From Chara braunii (lineage: Eukaryota > Streptophyta > Charophyceae > Charales > Characeae): 58,947 bases of DNA. Below the pieces are notes generated by a model. It was not told the DNA's origin and ran no database searches. It saw only the letters and a list, made by a program, of their open reading frames with translations. A program made the translations under genes and the position numbers. Below are positions 45,120 to 55,924 of this stretch, in pieces. The stretch spans positions 650,905-709,851 of the forward strand of contig BFEA01000697.1 of NCBI GenBank assembly GCA_003427395.1, given 5' to 3'. How positions within the stretch are numbered: position 1 is the first letter of the stretch; every line of letters starts with the position of its first letter.

Positions 45120-46374
45120 ATGGATATAGAATAGTGGTTCAGAATGGGTAATAGGATAAGGCTCATGTGTGAGGAACATCCTATTACTCATTTGTACATA
45201 TATTCATATTTTGACTATTTGGTTGACATACAAGAAGCAGGGGGCCTCTGTGCGGGCCATCCTATTGTTTGTCTCAGTCTAAGCCATTTGGACTAAACGA
45301 GTGGTGGGATACTCATGTGTGAGTCATCCCATTACTTATTTTAGTCGAGACTGCACAAGATTCATAAGATAGTAGGTGACTCCGGTAAGGGTCGACCTAT
45401 TACCAATTTGAATCTAAACTAACTAACAGTGAAGGAGGGGTTGGCATACTCATGTGTGAGTCCACCTACTGCTCAATCGAATCCCTACTGATTAGTAAAT
45501 ATGAGATGAAGGTTCTTGTGAGGGTCTTCTTACTACATATTTACGTTTGATTGGATTGTATTATATTCCTCGGTTAGAATTGAAGTTCTTGTTGAACTTC
45601 AAGTAGGCGCATGTCAATAGCGAGGGGGGTGTTGAGACCTTGTTGACCTTGGTGTGGTTGCAGGTCATCTTAATCAAGAAGACTCATTATAAGGCTAATG
45701 CAAGACTACATGTTGTTGCCTTATGGTAACAGGTTGGTTCTCCAACTCAACCCTCACTCACCCATGACACTCACACTTTGCATCAACCTTTGCACTAAAT
45801 GCCATTTCTTATTTTCGGGTCAATGTCTGAAGGGTTTATGTTTGGTCAAAAAAGATCCTTGAATGACTGAGACGAAAAATAAATGTTTGGCAGAGAAGTT
45901 TGGAAACACACGAGTATTGTGTGTGTAAGTGAATGAATGGTTGACTCGGTTGGGATTATGAAATGCTTTTGTTTTGTCTGTAGGTCAATAAAACGACCAA
46001 CCACGTGCTATTTTTAACTTGCATTGTTGAACTTATGTTTACTTGAGCCTCAATTGAGACATTTCATCGACACCTAACCTTTGTACATTTGGTTTGGATT
46101 TTCTGACTCTACTCCTTCTTGATGCTAAATAAATTAGGATAATTGGCAAGATCAGAGAGTCTTGTTCATATCATTTTCTTTGAAAGGTCGTGAACCTAAC
46201 TTTGTGATGCATGTTTTGAAAAGCCATGAGCATACTTTTATTTATGATCTGTGTTTGAAAGGTCAAGAGTCTATTGATTGTTTCTCTTTCAAAAGTCAAA
46301 GCTTTTTTCATTTTTATGTTTATCTTTGTTTATGTAAAAATGTAAAGACATCTCCTTGCCTTTAAGTCTCAACC
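45120..46374 (+). mobile_element. 3' end of an LTR retrotransposon: hairpin array, polypurine tract and LTR
   Basis: The putative LTR runs 45630-46374, with inverted ends TGTTGAGAC ... GTCTCAAC. AGCGAGGGGGG directly before it fits a polypurine tract. The 500 bases before that carry six regularly spaced hairpins (45148-45540). No gag or pol frame remains upstream, so this is a truncated element. An inverted partial copy lies at 52097-52980. Confidence 0.62.
45148..45540 (+). repeat. Six regularly spaced hairpins
   Basis: Centres are at about 45168, 45250, 45318, 45385, 45454 and 45518, mostly 64-70 bases apart. Each is a two-step stem of the type TAGGAT-ACTCA-TGTG-TGAGT-ATCCTA. Hairpin 1 has a perfect 10-bp outer stem GTAATAGGAT/ATCCTATTAC; hairpin 3 has an 11-bp outer stem with two G-T pairs and a perfect inner ACTCA/TGAGT. 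Sequence varies but pairing is largely kept. Confidence 0.75.
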
Positions 46375-46379
46375 TTTGA

Positions 46380-47195
46380 AATGTATTCATTATGTTTGTA
46401 TCGATTTGAAAGAATTTTTATATAGCATATATAATTTACTGGTCAAGTGCAAATAGGTTAGAGTACTGTATGCGTGAAAGATCATCAATCAAGTCGACCT
46501 GAATAGTAAGTTGGTCCAGGAGATCAGCGTCCCGATGCCCGACACATAAACGGGTTAGTCTTAGGCGTTCAAGTGCGCATATGTCTATGCTACGATGATC
46601 GAGGAAACGCCCTTGGCCGACTGACCTCTGCGATTGCAAGTAAAAGTTTTCGTATGTGAGTCGGTAGCTCGGCATGGATATGCCTACCTAAGGGTGGTGA
46701 CAACCCCTCAGGTAGAGGTGAGTTGTACCTCGCGGAGCTCTGTCATGTCGCAAGGAGCCGCGAGAGGTATAGCTGGCACGTGAGGTCGGAATGACATTTC
46801 CAACTGACTCAAAAACAGTACCTTAATCCTGTGTGACACGACCGTGAGGTACTGCGCTCGCTGCAGGGTATGGGACCGCCATGCCCAACAACGTAAAGCA
46901 ATTTTTGTCGTCTCTTAGTGCTGCGTAAATTGCATGGCAAGCGTCGTAGCGTAAGCTGGCAGGAGGCAGTAGTACAAAATTTTGGACAATGGCCAAAAGC
47001 CTGATCCAACAATATCCTGTGAGTGAAGACGGAGATTTATCTCATAAAGCTTTTTTATCGGTACTGCGATTATGACAAAAACAAAATAAGAAGCCCCAAC
47101 TAACTTCATGTCAGCAGTCGGGATACGACGGGGACTCGGAGGCAAGGGTTATTCGGAATGACTACGAGTAAAGGTAAGGTCACTAGACTTCATGT
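46380..47195. other. No gene recognised
   Basis: Minus-strand open frames of 60-80 codons (46436-46675, 46915-47145) look protein-like in composition but match no family I know. They are neither long nor in a conserved arrangement. Confidence 0.35.
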
Positions 47196-47199
47196 CCTA

Positions 47200-47415
47200 T
47201 ATCTGCAGTAACTTTGTAGTTAGCGCAAATAAGTGTTAAGCGTGTTAATTTTGAGTTTTTTGTCAAAGATGTAGTTTGAGCTATGATCTGAATTTGGGGC
47301 AAATCAAAATGAAAAGACTTAAAGATCTCTCTTGTGACAAAACCTTTGTACCCATTTGTCTACAAACGAGGCAAAAATATGAGAGGTCTTGAAAATTTTT
47401 TTGCATGATTTTTGC
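47200..47415 (+). repeat. Dispersed repeat R (empty site)
   Basis: An uninterrupted copy of the sequence that hosts element F at 37.7 kb. The target GTTTGAGC occurs once at 47274-47281. Confidence 0.82.
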
Positions 47416-47419
47416 ACCC

Positions 47420-48105
47420 GAGAGTTATTATCGTTTTTTGTGCAAAATAAAAGGAATATGTTTTATCAGATCAACTAGATGCAAAAGTGGTATGAAAAAT
47501 TATTTAAGGGTCTTTCATATTTATTGCCTGGTTTGAAGCCAAATAGGTCTGAAGGTATCATTGAAAGGATTTATAATTTTTCTCAATCAAAATATGTTTA
47601 CTAAAATTCTTAAAATTAAAATGTAAACCGAAAAAAATTACAACATTCCTTGTTTGATCTTGAACTGGCAATAATAGAGGAAGTAAAGCAGATCTATTAA
47701 GGGTTTTATTGTATAAATAAAATTTATAGGTATTATAATGTATACAAAAAACGAAAGCATCTTTATCGGGCTCTAATGAGGCTAAGATATACAAACATAA
47801 GAAGCAAATATGATTAAATAAATTCAGTCGGGATATAACAAAACATAGTCAAAGATCTCCCCGTTAATAGTAAGATTAAAGTGTGTTCAAGTATATTGGT
47901 AATTTTTATATTGTTTGAGTGTAATTGTTTCATCCCCACGGAAGTCGTGTGTTGATTTGATAAGGAGGCTCACACATCTTAGGCTGGTTAAGGAGATTGT
48001 GGAATGTCGCTCAATTAAGCAGGTTTGTGACGATGTGGGTTATAACACTGTATTTATAAAAATTGAGTATTTTTTTCAAAATTAAAATTTAATCATTTTT
48101 TTTAA
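47420..48105. other. AT-rich DNA, no gene recognised
   Basis: Stops are dense in all frames and no repeat boundary is clear. Confidence 0.4.
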
Positions 48106-48113
48106 TATAAAAG

Positions 48114-48408
48114 TTAGGGTACCAGTCGGACCGCCCGGGTTAACCTATTTTCTCGGACGGCCCGGCCGTGCAAGGGCTGTGGAAGGCCCTAGCAAAAACA
48201 AACAAAAATACATAAAACTCAAAAAAATCCGGAGAAAACTTATGTTATGTTGAAAAATGATATAAACAACTTTTGCCTCACAATCACATCAATTTTTTTT
48301 ACCATATTTAAAATAAAAAATAAAGTTAAGAAATAATTTATTTTTTTATTTTTTTATTTTGTTGGGGCCCAGTCGCGCAAGTGGCCCCTAGTCACTCTAG
48401 TAGCCTAT
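48114..48408 (-). mobile_element. hAT-like element D, related to A, minus orientation
   Basis: The ends are TTAGGGTACC and GTAGCCTAT. Flanking TATAAAAG (48106-48113) and TGTAAAAG (48409-48416) are a 7/8 target duplication. Flank words include CCGCCCGGGTT, GGCCCGGCCGTGC and GGCCCAGTCGCGC. On the minus strand the core reads GAGGCAAAAGTTGTTTATAT after ATTGATGTGATT. The left arm strongly resembles element A (AGGCTAC ... CCACTTGC). Confidence 0.76.
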
Positions 48409-48894
48409 TGTAAAAGCAAAATTATGTTTAAGTGGAATGTCATAAATATGAATATGAAAAAATATATAGGAGTAAAAAAACAATGACATTTGCATTATAT
48501 CAAGAGTTTTTACGCTATAAAATATTTATTTCATAAAGTTTTTGGATACTGGCAAGAGCATGACATTGTGTTTAAAAATACATTTAAATCACTACTGCAA
48601 TAAATATCATACATACCACCTGTCGAACCTTCTAAATGAACCTCTCAACCAGCGTGCCTAGTACGTGTTTTAATTCTAGCAAGGAAGTTGCATCTTTACT
48701 TGTAAATATACTCATAGTCGTGTGTGAAGGAATAAAGTTAATATTTTCGGCTTAGTAAGGAAAAAATCAATCAGTGACACAAAAGCTTAAAATTTAAAAA
48801 TAATTCAATTTTGAAACATATTTTCAGTGACAGCTTCACAAAGAAAAACAAAACCAACTAATATCTTCCTAAAATAATGAATCCCCCTCCTTGC

Positions 48895-49131
48895 CACGGG
48901 CTTTAGCGGGTCAGTGATATCTGAGCGACTAAGCACTTAGGCCCATAGTGGCCACGGCGTCGGGGCAGGGGCCCCCATGCGGATCCACCTGTACTGCCAA
49001 TTTTTGCACGGTACCTTGCGAAACCGCGTGGCCCTTCAGACCCTGCAGTACCAGTAGTCTTCGGGTAGCAGAAGTAGTCCCTTGAGCCAGGCAAGCTGAG
49101 CCCAATCCCACCAAAAAAAAAAAAAAAAAAA
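48895..49131 (+). repeat. GC-rich segment ending in poly(A), probable retroposon
   Basis: A sharply GC-richer block than its AT-rich surroundings ends in about 21 A's (49111-49131). No A or B box is obvious and the source RNA is unknown. Confidence 0.45.
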
Positions 49132-49139
49132 AACAGCTT

Positions 49140-50280
49140 TGCAGCCACCCCCCCCCTTAGTCTGCATATGTCTAAACGTTAACACTTCTATCTGTCGCTG
49201 GCCACACTACCCGTATACCGGCAGTTTGACGGTACCAAGTCCCATAGAACCGGAGAAAATGTGGCAATCTCCGACCGATCGCTGGATCAGCGCGCGTAAG
49301 TGTCCCAGGCTAGTACACAGACGAAAATAGTGGTACCCCGTTGCGGTGTTCCATGGAACAAGTTGCGGCGTCACCATACCAATTCCGAATCTTGAACTAG
49401 CCAACTACAACTTGTCTCGACGTTATATCTCAGCAATCCGTACCTGTCAATGTCAAACCCGGATCACTCAGTCAGACTCGCTGTAATTCTTACCATACCG
49501 AAGTCGAACCTGATATAACCATCCGGGGTTCCCGTGCCTCGCGCTGTGTCGTGATTACCGATACACCTTCTGTATTAATATCTTTGATAATGTTTCGTCG
49601 ATCCTTTAAAGTATCTGCTATTGTCTCTTAAGTATTTCATTAGAATCCTTTATAAGCCTTCAACATACAATCCTTGTGTTAGTGGTTTTAATTCACTTTT
49701 AAACCGGCAACATTAATCTCTTAAGAAACTCAACTTGGTCAATTTGCCGAGTACGTATGCTAAGGACGGATTCGAACTATCATTCATGGATGTGCAGTCT
49801 AATACATACACTACATTCGCAATATAATTTTTGCTCCACCGATTTTGCAATTATAACTTTGAAATTTTATTTTAAAACCCCTTTAAAATATGTGTGATTG
49901 CCTCAAAGTATTAGACTACAAGCTTGTATCAACCCATAACATACGATCTGAACATAAGAGGCTACATTCCCAATAAATTTATGCTCAACCAATTTTGTAA
50001 TGGCTAGGCCTCGATAATCTATGTAGTTGAACAAAAATATATTTGTCGTTTATTTTCAACGCTTTTATGTATCATAAAGTTTTTATCTGACACTATATCC
50101 TTCACACGGGTTATAACATATAACTTTTTATAATCTTGTTCAAACGTCTTTTCCTCGGAGCTATAAGCATTAATTTATTGTTTAGCCAGAGTTAACAGTT
50201 GCATCCAGTTTCCCCCACTTACCAATAATCGACTGAGATACTCGCCTGACTACTATCACCGGATACAGTACGCAACAATT
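49140..50280. other. No gene; one tRNA-like B box on the minus strand
   Basis: The minus strand reads AGTTCGAATCC at 49778-49768, a near-perfect B box, but no A box at the right distance. The rest is unassigned. Confidence 0.4.
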
Positions 50281-50299
50281 TCGATTATGGCTTTGATTG

Positions 50300-51070
50300 A
50301 ATGGAAAGGAGTGACAAGGATATGCAGGAGGTCAGATGAGAGGGAGGAAGGTCCAGTATGAGAGAGAAATAAAAACCGCTAATGTTTTTTTTTGTCTCCC
50401 TTTAAATCACCCTCCCGCTAGCAGGAAATGAAAGGATCAGAGGAAAGGGGAAGTACGATTGGAAAATAAGCGACGATGAGGACGATAGGGAATAAGGAGG
50501 ATTCAAGGGGAAGTTTATTGCACATGAGTGAAAAAACAAATCGCTAACATTAAAGGGTTATTTTTTCAGCCCCGTCCAAATCGCCCTCTCACCAACGAGA
50601 AAGTGAACGGACAATCACGAGGAGGAACATTGAAGGGGATGAATTGAAAATGAAAAGGAGGAAGGGAAGACAAAATGAGAAACATGTGGACTAAGAGAAA
50701 TTAGAGGGAGATAAAAGAGGAGGGAAGAAGGGCAGGGAGTGGAGGGGAGAAATGCAATACAATCAATCAATATCAATCAATATCAATCAATAAATTTCAC
50801 TCCTCACCTTTCTTCCCTTGTTGTTATTCTCCTATTTTGTTTCCTTTCTCATCATCCTGTTACATTTATCCTCCCCCCTTCCTCTTCTTCCTTTTTTTTC
50901 TCTTCCTTGTCTCTCCCCCTCACTCCTTGTTTACTTTCTCACGGTCAAAGGGTGATTTAAAAGGTGCGAGAAACTAAACTGCGAATGTTAGCAGTTTATT
51001 TTTTTGCTCCACCACTTGTGGCCAACAAGGCACTTGTAAAAAGAAAAAAACCTTAAAAAATTATTAAAAA
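50300..51070. repeat. Array of family II elements, first block
   Basis: Recurring parts are CCTCCCGCTAGCAGG (minus orientation of the GCTAGCGGGAGG box), AACCGCTAATG, ATCGCTAACATT and the palindrome TAAACTGC ... GCAGTTTA (about 50975-50998). These are followed by TGGCCAACAAGGCACTTG. Purine-rich filler lies between. No gene. Confidence 0.62.
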
Positions 51071-51663
51071 AAAATGATATGCAAAAACTGAAACGGGGCA
51101 TAAAGAATTGACCAAGAGCAGTTATGCAGAGACTACTATTTAATCTCTTATGACGAGATAACAATAGACCCCTTTATACCTTTTACTCGCTCTTTCTAAT
51201 TTTTTTGACCATTTTTCTCTCTGCTTTGTGTTTGGTACCTAAGTCATAGTTTTGATATGACTAATATTTTGACGGATTGTGTATACTTGCACAAGGGCAA
51301 AGTTCGTTGGCCTAGGAGGCACAAAGCTAAGGTTTGATGTATGTTATATGACGCTAAATGTAGAGAAAAAAAGTGTTGTTGCATCTCTATCTACAACCTA
51401 GCCTTGTTTTCTCTACCTGGCAAGTGGTTTGGTGACGTGTTGTTTTTATGGCGGAAATAACTAGTTTTCACTTTTCGGACTGGAGCCGAGTCTGGATGAT
51501 CATCATGCATCAGTATCCATTATTAAACCATATAATGAATGGGGCACACTGAACCCGGTTTCAAACAGGTGCAACTCCCCACCAATAAATGGATTAACTG
51601 GAAAGGTTCATCTTGGGAAGAGTTTTTTTATTACCCTTTCGAAAAGGTCTTGCTAAGTTTAAA

Positions 51664-51766
51664 AAATATATATATATATATATATCTTAGGCAGGGTGGC
51701 TGACGTTCGGCTCAAGCCGACCACCTCACTGTTTGCCCTTCCCCTCTATCCTCGTTCAACCCGAAC

Positions 51767-51819
<53 letters not shown>
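51664..51819. repeat. (TA)n, GTTCGG-containing segment and 51-base poly-T
   Basis: A short TA run is followed by TTCGGCTCAAGCCGA (a hairpin) and CCCGAACGG, then T from 51769 to 51819. The words match elements F and G, so this could be a solo end of that family. Confidence 0.55.
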
Positions 51820-51822
<3 letters not shown>

Positions 51823-51919
51823 GTATTGCAGATAGGAGGGTCTGTGCAGTCTGCATTTTTTCAAAAAAAAAAAACAAGGTCATGGAAGCAGGTTGTCTGC
51901 CAAACGGCAGGAACCTCTC

Positions 51920-53330
51920 CCACCGTGTATGTGTGTGTGCATGTGTGTGCATGTGCGTGTATGTCTCTGTGTGCGCGCGGGGGGAGCGACCTCACCCTGC
52001 CCAATTAATAAATCAATCAATCAATCAGAAAAATTAAAAAAAGTTAAAAAAACGTGCACGCCTTCCCCCATGTGTGTGTGTGTATGTATGCGCGCGGGGG
52101 GTTGGTCGTTCTACTGACCTGCAGACAAAACAAAAGCATTTCACAATCCTAACAGAGTCAACCATTCATTCTCTTTTACACACAATACACTTCTGTTTCC
52201 AAATTTCTTTGTCAGACATTTATTTTTCAACTCAGTCATTCAAGGACTTCTTTTGACCAAATACAAACCCTTCAGTCATTGACCCGAAAATAAAAAAATT
52301 CATTTAGTGCAAAGGTTGATGCAAAGTATGAGTGTCATGAGTGAGTGAGGGTTAAGTTGGAGAACCAACCTGTTACCATAAGGCAAGAGCATATAGTCTT
52401 GCATTAGGCTTGGAATGAGTCTTCTTGATTAAGATGACCTGCAATTACACACAAGTCAACAAGGCCTCAACATCTCCCTTGCTATCGACATGCGCCCTCT
52501 ATGAAGTTCAACAAGAACTTCAATTCTAACCGAGGACTATAATACAGTCCAATCAAACATAAATATGCAGTAAGAAGACCCTCACAAGAACCTTCATCTC
52601 ATATTTACCAATCAGTATGGATGCGATTGAGCAGTAGGGGGACTCACACATGAGTATGTCACCCCCTCCGTCACTACTAGTTAGTTAAGAGTCAAACTAA
52701 TAATAGGTCGACCCTTACTGGAGTCACCTACTATCTTTTGAATCTTGTGCAGTCTCGACTTAAATAAGTAATGGGATGACTCACACACGAGTATCCCACC
52801 ACTCTTTTAGTCCAACAGGCTTAGACTGAGAAAGACAATAGGATGACCCGCACAAGGGCCCCCTGCTTCTTGTCTGTCAACCTAATAGTCAAAATATGTA
52901 CGTATGTACAGATGAGTAATAGGATGTTCCTCACACATGAGTCTTATCCTATTACCTGTTCTGAACCACTATCGACATGCGCCTACATGTGTGTCTGTAT
53001 GCGCGGGGGTGAACGACCCCCCCTGCTCCATCAATCAATAAATCAAGAAAATAAAAAAGTTAAAAAAAAATAAACGTGTTTCTTTATATATCAATCAATA
53101 AAAAAAAGAAAAGTAAAAAACAAAACAGTGCATTCATTCGAAACACACATGTGTATGTGTGGGGGGGGGAGGGCTCCCCCACCAACCAATCAATAAAATA
53201 AAATAAAATAAAATAAAATAAAATAAAATAAAATATGAAATTTTGGTTGATTGATTGATAAATTGATTGCTTGAGTGGGGGGTGGTGTGCGACCCCACCC
53301 AAACCAAACCAAGCAATCAATCAATCAACG
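51920..53330. repeat. Repeats of a TG-run / G-run / CGACC / CAAT-run module
   Basis: The pattern TGTGTATG-GCGCGGGGGG-CGACC-(AATC)n occurs at about 51930-52020, 52070-52110 (cut short) and 52985-53045. More diverged forms lie at 53145-53200 and, inverted, at 53220-53330. An (AAAAT)n run lies at 53189-53234. Confidence 0.65.
52097..52980 (-). mobile_element. Inverted partial copy of the 45-kb LTR element
   Basis: On the minus strand it carries the same six hairpins, a purine tract (AGCAAGGGAGA), the LTR start TGTTGAGGCCTTG and about 390 bases of LTR. It is cut at both ends. The phrase CTATCGACATGCGCC occurs at the right break (about 52970) and inside (about 52484), suggesting a rearrangement. 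Confidence 0.78.
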
Positions 53331-53419
53331 AACAAATATATACAAAATATTTAAAAGAATAATAAAATCAGAGGGGTTTAAAAAATTTTAACCTCCCTAT
53401 CGTTTACGAATATTATCTT

Positions 53420-53775
53420 TGTTTTTAACTATGTTACACCCTGTACGCGTATGCAGGAAGTACGAGTACGTACTTTGGACTACACGTACATGCTAAAAAA
53501 CCCGTGTACACGTACCTAAAAAACAAATTCAGAAAAAAAAGTATGTTATGTAAAATAATAATACAAGCAACGTTTGGCTGGGAGACATGTCAGGATATCT
53601 AATCAAATTGAATGTAAAAATCAAAAATTATAAAAAGGTAATAAATTATTATAAGTTGAAAATAAGAGTACATACTCATATATATATATATACGGAGTAC
53701 GTACTCTGAGGAGAGTACGTACTCCAACCCCACATACATGTACGTGGTGCAATACAGGTTTTTAAGTAGCAGATT
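53420..53775 (-). mobile_element. Element H, word GTACGTAC/AGTACG, related core
   Basis: The left flank has AGTACGAGTACGTACT, ACACGTACATG and GTGTACACGTAC; the right has GGAGTACGTACTC, GAGTACGTACTCC and ATGTACGTGG. Ends pair loosely (TGTTACACC and GGTGCAATACA), with TTAA outside both. The core TATGTTATGT ... AGCAACGTTTGG matches the minus-strand cores of D and others. Confidence 0.6.
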
Positions 53776-53849
53776 ATTGTGAAATTTTAGGCGTGGGTGT
53801 GCAGCAGCATCATTTGTCTGTAAGAGAAATAATTTAAAAAAAAATTCCA

Positions 53850-53975
53850 GTCTCCAAACAGGGTTCGGCGGTACCTAAATCCCTACGGGGACGAACCCCG
53901 GACGCTGGCCCAAAGGCCCAAATATTTTGAAGTCGGCCCAGGTGCCTCCGAACGTATGGGCTGTTAACACTGGTC
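53850..53975. repeat. Solo array of CCGAAC-type words
   Basis: CAGGGTTCGGCGG, ACGAACCCCGG and TCCGAACG appear without a recognisable core next to them. Probably a remnant of a G-type element. Confidence 0.45.
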
Positions 53976-54059
53976 TTAGGATCAACACTAAAATAAATAA
54001 AGAAAATTAAAAAAAAAACTAAAAATAAAGTAAAATTTCTCTCACCTTTCCTTTTCGTC

Positions 54060-54800
54060 ACATTTTTCATTTTTCTACTAGTGGGAGGGAAATTTGGAGG
54101 GGGCCAATAACATAAACTGATAAAATTATCATTTTATTTTTATTTTCTTATATTGGTTGTGGTTCCACAAGGTACTTAAAAAAACAAAACAAAAATAAAA
54201 AGAAACTGTACTATGCAAAAACTTAAATTTGACAACTTTTTGCTCTGGGTCACACTGAAATTCCAAGCCCCATTGAAAATACAAAATAATTAAGAAAAAT
54301 AATATCCTTCTCCGGGTTCTCCCGCCTTTTATCATCGTCGCATTGTATTATTTCTTGCTAGCGGGAGGGTCATTTGAAAGGGATCGGAAATTAAACCGAT
54401 AAAATTATCAATTTGTTTTCTGCTATGCTGCTTACAACTCATTATGGTACAAAACAAAAAATAAAAAAAATACTAAGTTTAATAATTTTTTCCGCAGGGT
54501 TACACCGAAACTAAGTTTAACAATTTTTTCCGCAGGGTTACACCGAAACTCTTAACTAAATTGAAAAGGAAAAAAAAAAAAAAAAACGTTTTTCACACCT
54601 TTCATTTTATCCCAGGTTTCGCTTTTCTGCTAACAAGAGGATAATTTGGAGACGGTGAAGAGAATAAACAAACTGTTAAATTTGTCAAATTCTTTTATCA
54701 TTTTCTCCCTCATTTCACTATTTGCTCTCTTGCTGATAAGTGGGCGATTTTGAGCGGTAAAAAAAACTCTCTCTTCGATTCTTATTTTATTTTTGTTATA
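54060..54800. repeat. Array of family II elements with the shared core, second block
   Basis: Repeated parts are GCTAGCGGGAGGG, AAACCGATAAAATTATC, ACAAGGTACTT and minus-strand cores ACAACTTTTTGC-TCTGGGTCACAC and TTTTTTCCGCAGGGTTACACC. The last is duplicated in tandem at about 54483-54548. Confidence 0.65.
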
Positions 54801-54828
54801 CCGCTTATGGCTCAACAAGGTATATGGG

Positions 54829-54830
<2 letters not shown>

Positions 54831-54900
<70 letters not shown>
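54831..54900. repeat. (AT)n microsatellite
   Basis: About 35 TA units directly before element G. Confidence 0.97.
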
Positions 54901-54909
<9 letters not shown>

Positions 54910-54910
<1 letters not shown>

Positions 54911-55645
54911 AGGGTCACCAGCCCATACTTACAGAGGTCCCTGGGTCGACCTCAGTACGTACGGGCGTTCGGGGTCCCATTCAGGGTCCGAACTCAACGG
55001 TGTTCGGCCCCGCCAAAAATTATTTTGGTACCTAAAAATACGTTTCTTTTTCTGAATTTATTTTTTTGAGTTCCTTATTATATGAGGTACATGCCCATAA
55101 ATTTTGAAGTCCTTTTTATAATCGAAACAAAAATTAAAAGGTACTAAAGATGGCGGTGTTAAAACGTGCTCGCCCACTCACTATTTTGTTTTTTTTTATT
55201 TTTTATTTTTTGTTTTCACTTTATTGTAAGGCTTAAACAATTTTATTATTTTTTTAAACTTTTTTAATGATTTTTTTTTTAATGTGAAGTACATATCTGT
55301 AAAATTTCAGGGCATTTTTTAATGCCAAAAAAGAATGAAAAATCACCAAAGATGGCGGTGTCGAAAACGTGCTCGCTTACTCACTAATTTTAATTCTCTT
55401 TTCATTTTTTCTTATTTTTTTTATTAGTTTTATTTTTGGTATTTTATTTTATTTCAAATTTGGTAATTAATTTGGATGTAATACTCAGGCAAGGGTATTT
55501 TTGTTTAATTTTTTTCATAACATATATTTTTTCAGAGTTTTTTTTTTCCATGTTAAACCCGAATGGCCGAACGCATCCCCAAAGGGTTTCCGTATGTTCG
55601 GGCGTTCAGGTTCAACCATTCGGTCCGTCCCGAACGCCGGTTACC

Positions 55646-55648
<3 letters not shown>
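54910..55648 (+). mobile_element. hAT-like element G, word CCGAAC/GTTCGG
   Basis: The ends TAGGGTCACC and GGTTACCCTG are good hAT-type inverted repeats. The left flank has GGGCGTTCGGGG, GGTCCGAAC and TGTTCGGCC; the right has GGCCGAACGC, TGTTCGGGCGTTC and CCCGAACGCCGG. The core AATTTGGTAATTAATTTGG ... CAGGCAAGGGTATTT is followed by CATAACATAT. It sits between two AT microsatellites, which hide any target duplication. Confidence 0.75.

Positions 55649-55731
<83 letters not shown>
55649..55731. repeat. (AT)n microsatellite
   Basis: About 40 TA units between element G and the hammerhead element. Confidence 0.97.
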
Positions 55732-55734
<3 letters not shown>

Positions 55735-55746
55735 TGAGGGGATTCT

Positions 55747-55806
55747 ACAGACTGTTGAGGGTTCAGCCTCCTGATGAGTCGGTGAAACTCCGACGAAACA
55801 GTTTGT
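55747..55806 (+). ncRNA. Type III hammerhead ribozyme, complete
   Basis: All core parts are present. Stem III is ACAGACTGT (55747-55755) with ACAGTTTGT (55798-55806), 9 pairs with one G-T. The cleavage triplet is GTT, cutting after 55756. Stem I is GAGG/CCTC around GTTCAG, then CTGATGA (55771-55777). Stem II is GTCGG/CCGAC around TGAAACT, then GAAA (55795-55798). The canonical G-C at the base of stem II and A-U at the base of stem III are kept. Known: type III ribozymes of this kind occur in plant retrozymes, and other hammerheads in Penelope-like elements. Inferred: this copy should self-cleave if transcribed. Confidence 0.88.
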
Positions 55807-55920
55807 CACAGCCCCTCGTTTGTTGTCCTCTTCTCCCTCTCTGCCTACGGTTTACCGGGCAGTTCTATTTGACGATATATATGCGGTTTACCGGGCAGTT
55901 CTGTTTGTGATGATATATAT
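55747..55920 (+). mobile_element. Hammerhead-bearing repeat element
   Basis: About 120 bases from the ribozyme onward match the intron-1 copy. A segment CGGTTTACCGGGCAGTTCT is duplicated in tandem at its 3' end. There is no long terminal repeat partner or protein frame nearby, so whether it is a retrozyme, a Penelope-type end or another retroposon cannot be settled. Confidence 0.6.
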
Positions 55921-55924
55921 AAAA

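Noticed and set aside
46436-47145. Minus-strand frames that look protein-like
   Set aside because: They are short, interrupted by stops and frame changes, and match no domain I recognise; left as unassigned.
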